Positions 63,924 to 64,000 of a DNA stretch of 64,000 nt are shown in pieces; position 1 is the first letter of the stretch, and each line of letters opens with the position of its first letter. Made by a program: the position numbers and the translations under genes. The DNA is from Canna indica (Eukaryota; Streptophyta; Magnoliopsida; Zingiberales; Cannaceae), in assembly GCA_034359265.1 (NCBI GenBank), contig CP136891.1, forward strand, positions 82,664,001-82,728,000, written 5' to 3'. Under the pieces are notes generated by a model that worked only from the letters and a program-made list of their open reading frames with translations, made no database searches and was not told the DNA's origin.

Positions 63924-64000
63924 CTTAACCCAAAAAAAAAGAATAACAGAAGATAAGATCATACTAACCATGTCTCCATCATCAAAATCAATTAACCAAT

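Overview
This is a stretch of nuclear DNA from a flowering plant. It has spliced genes with GT..AG introns, AT-rich intergenic DNA, plant-type hAT transposons, L1-type LINEs, a Ty3/gypsy fragment and many microsatellites. Four host genes can be reconstructed exon by exon with consistent reading phase. The species cannot be named from the sequence. Nothing bacterial, organellar or viral is seen.

Layout. (1) 2.06-14.79 kb, minus strand: a nine-exon NIPA-type magnesium transporter gene (343 aa) whose introns are swollen by insertions. Intron 4 holds an apparently intact 3.7 kb hAT transposon, 6153-9862, with an 810-codon three-exon transposase and a perfect 8-bp target duplication, plus a 199-bp hAT MITE. 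Intron 3 holds a 1.4 kb AT-rich foldback sequence. (2) 14.8-22.0 kb: a divergent plus-strand transcription unit of unknown function is suspected, with its first exon near 15.14 kb and later exons at 21.36-22.00 kb. Between them sit two related hAT elements in opposite orientation: a 973-bp deletion derivative and a 3534-bp element with a decayed transposase. A gypsy reverse-transcriptase fragment follows at 23.3-23.8 kb. (3) 29.7-31.6 kb, plus strand: a bHLH transcription factor of the bHLH87/HECATE/INDEHISCENT group, with a 5'UTR intron. (4) 33-35.5 kb: tandem repeats, a terminal-inverted-repeat element and tRNA-derived SINE-like remnants. (5) 35.88-36.27 kb, plus strand: the small ribosomal protein eS30 gene, with a telo-box and GGCCCA motifs upstream. 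(6) 37.4-43.8 kb: a decayed, nearly full-length LINE with ORF1, endonuclease, RT, zinc-binding and RNase H regions. (7) 44-47.1 kb: very AT-rich DNA with tandem duplications. (8) 47.76-51.0 kb: a second, 5'-truncated LINE on the minus strand, starting at its poly(A) tail. (9) 55.56-58.74 kb, plus strand: an eleven-exon type I inositol polyphosphate 5-phosphatase gene (556 aa). (10) 60.7-61.55 kb: a CACTA-like remnant. Near the right edge there are possible minus-strand exons of an unrecognised gene.

The host genes are functionally unrelated: ion transport, transcription, translation and inositol phosphate signalling. They are single genes rather than an operon or cluster. The window is mainly informative about transposon biology: an intact-looking intronic hAT with three consecutive near-perfect hairpins at one end, a parent/derivative hAT pair, and two LINEs of different lineages.
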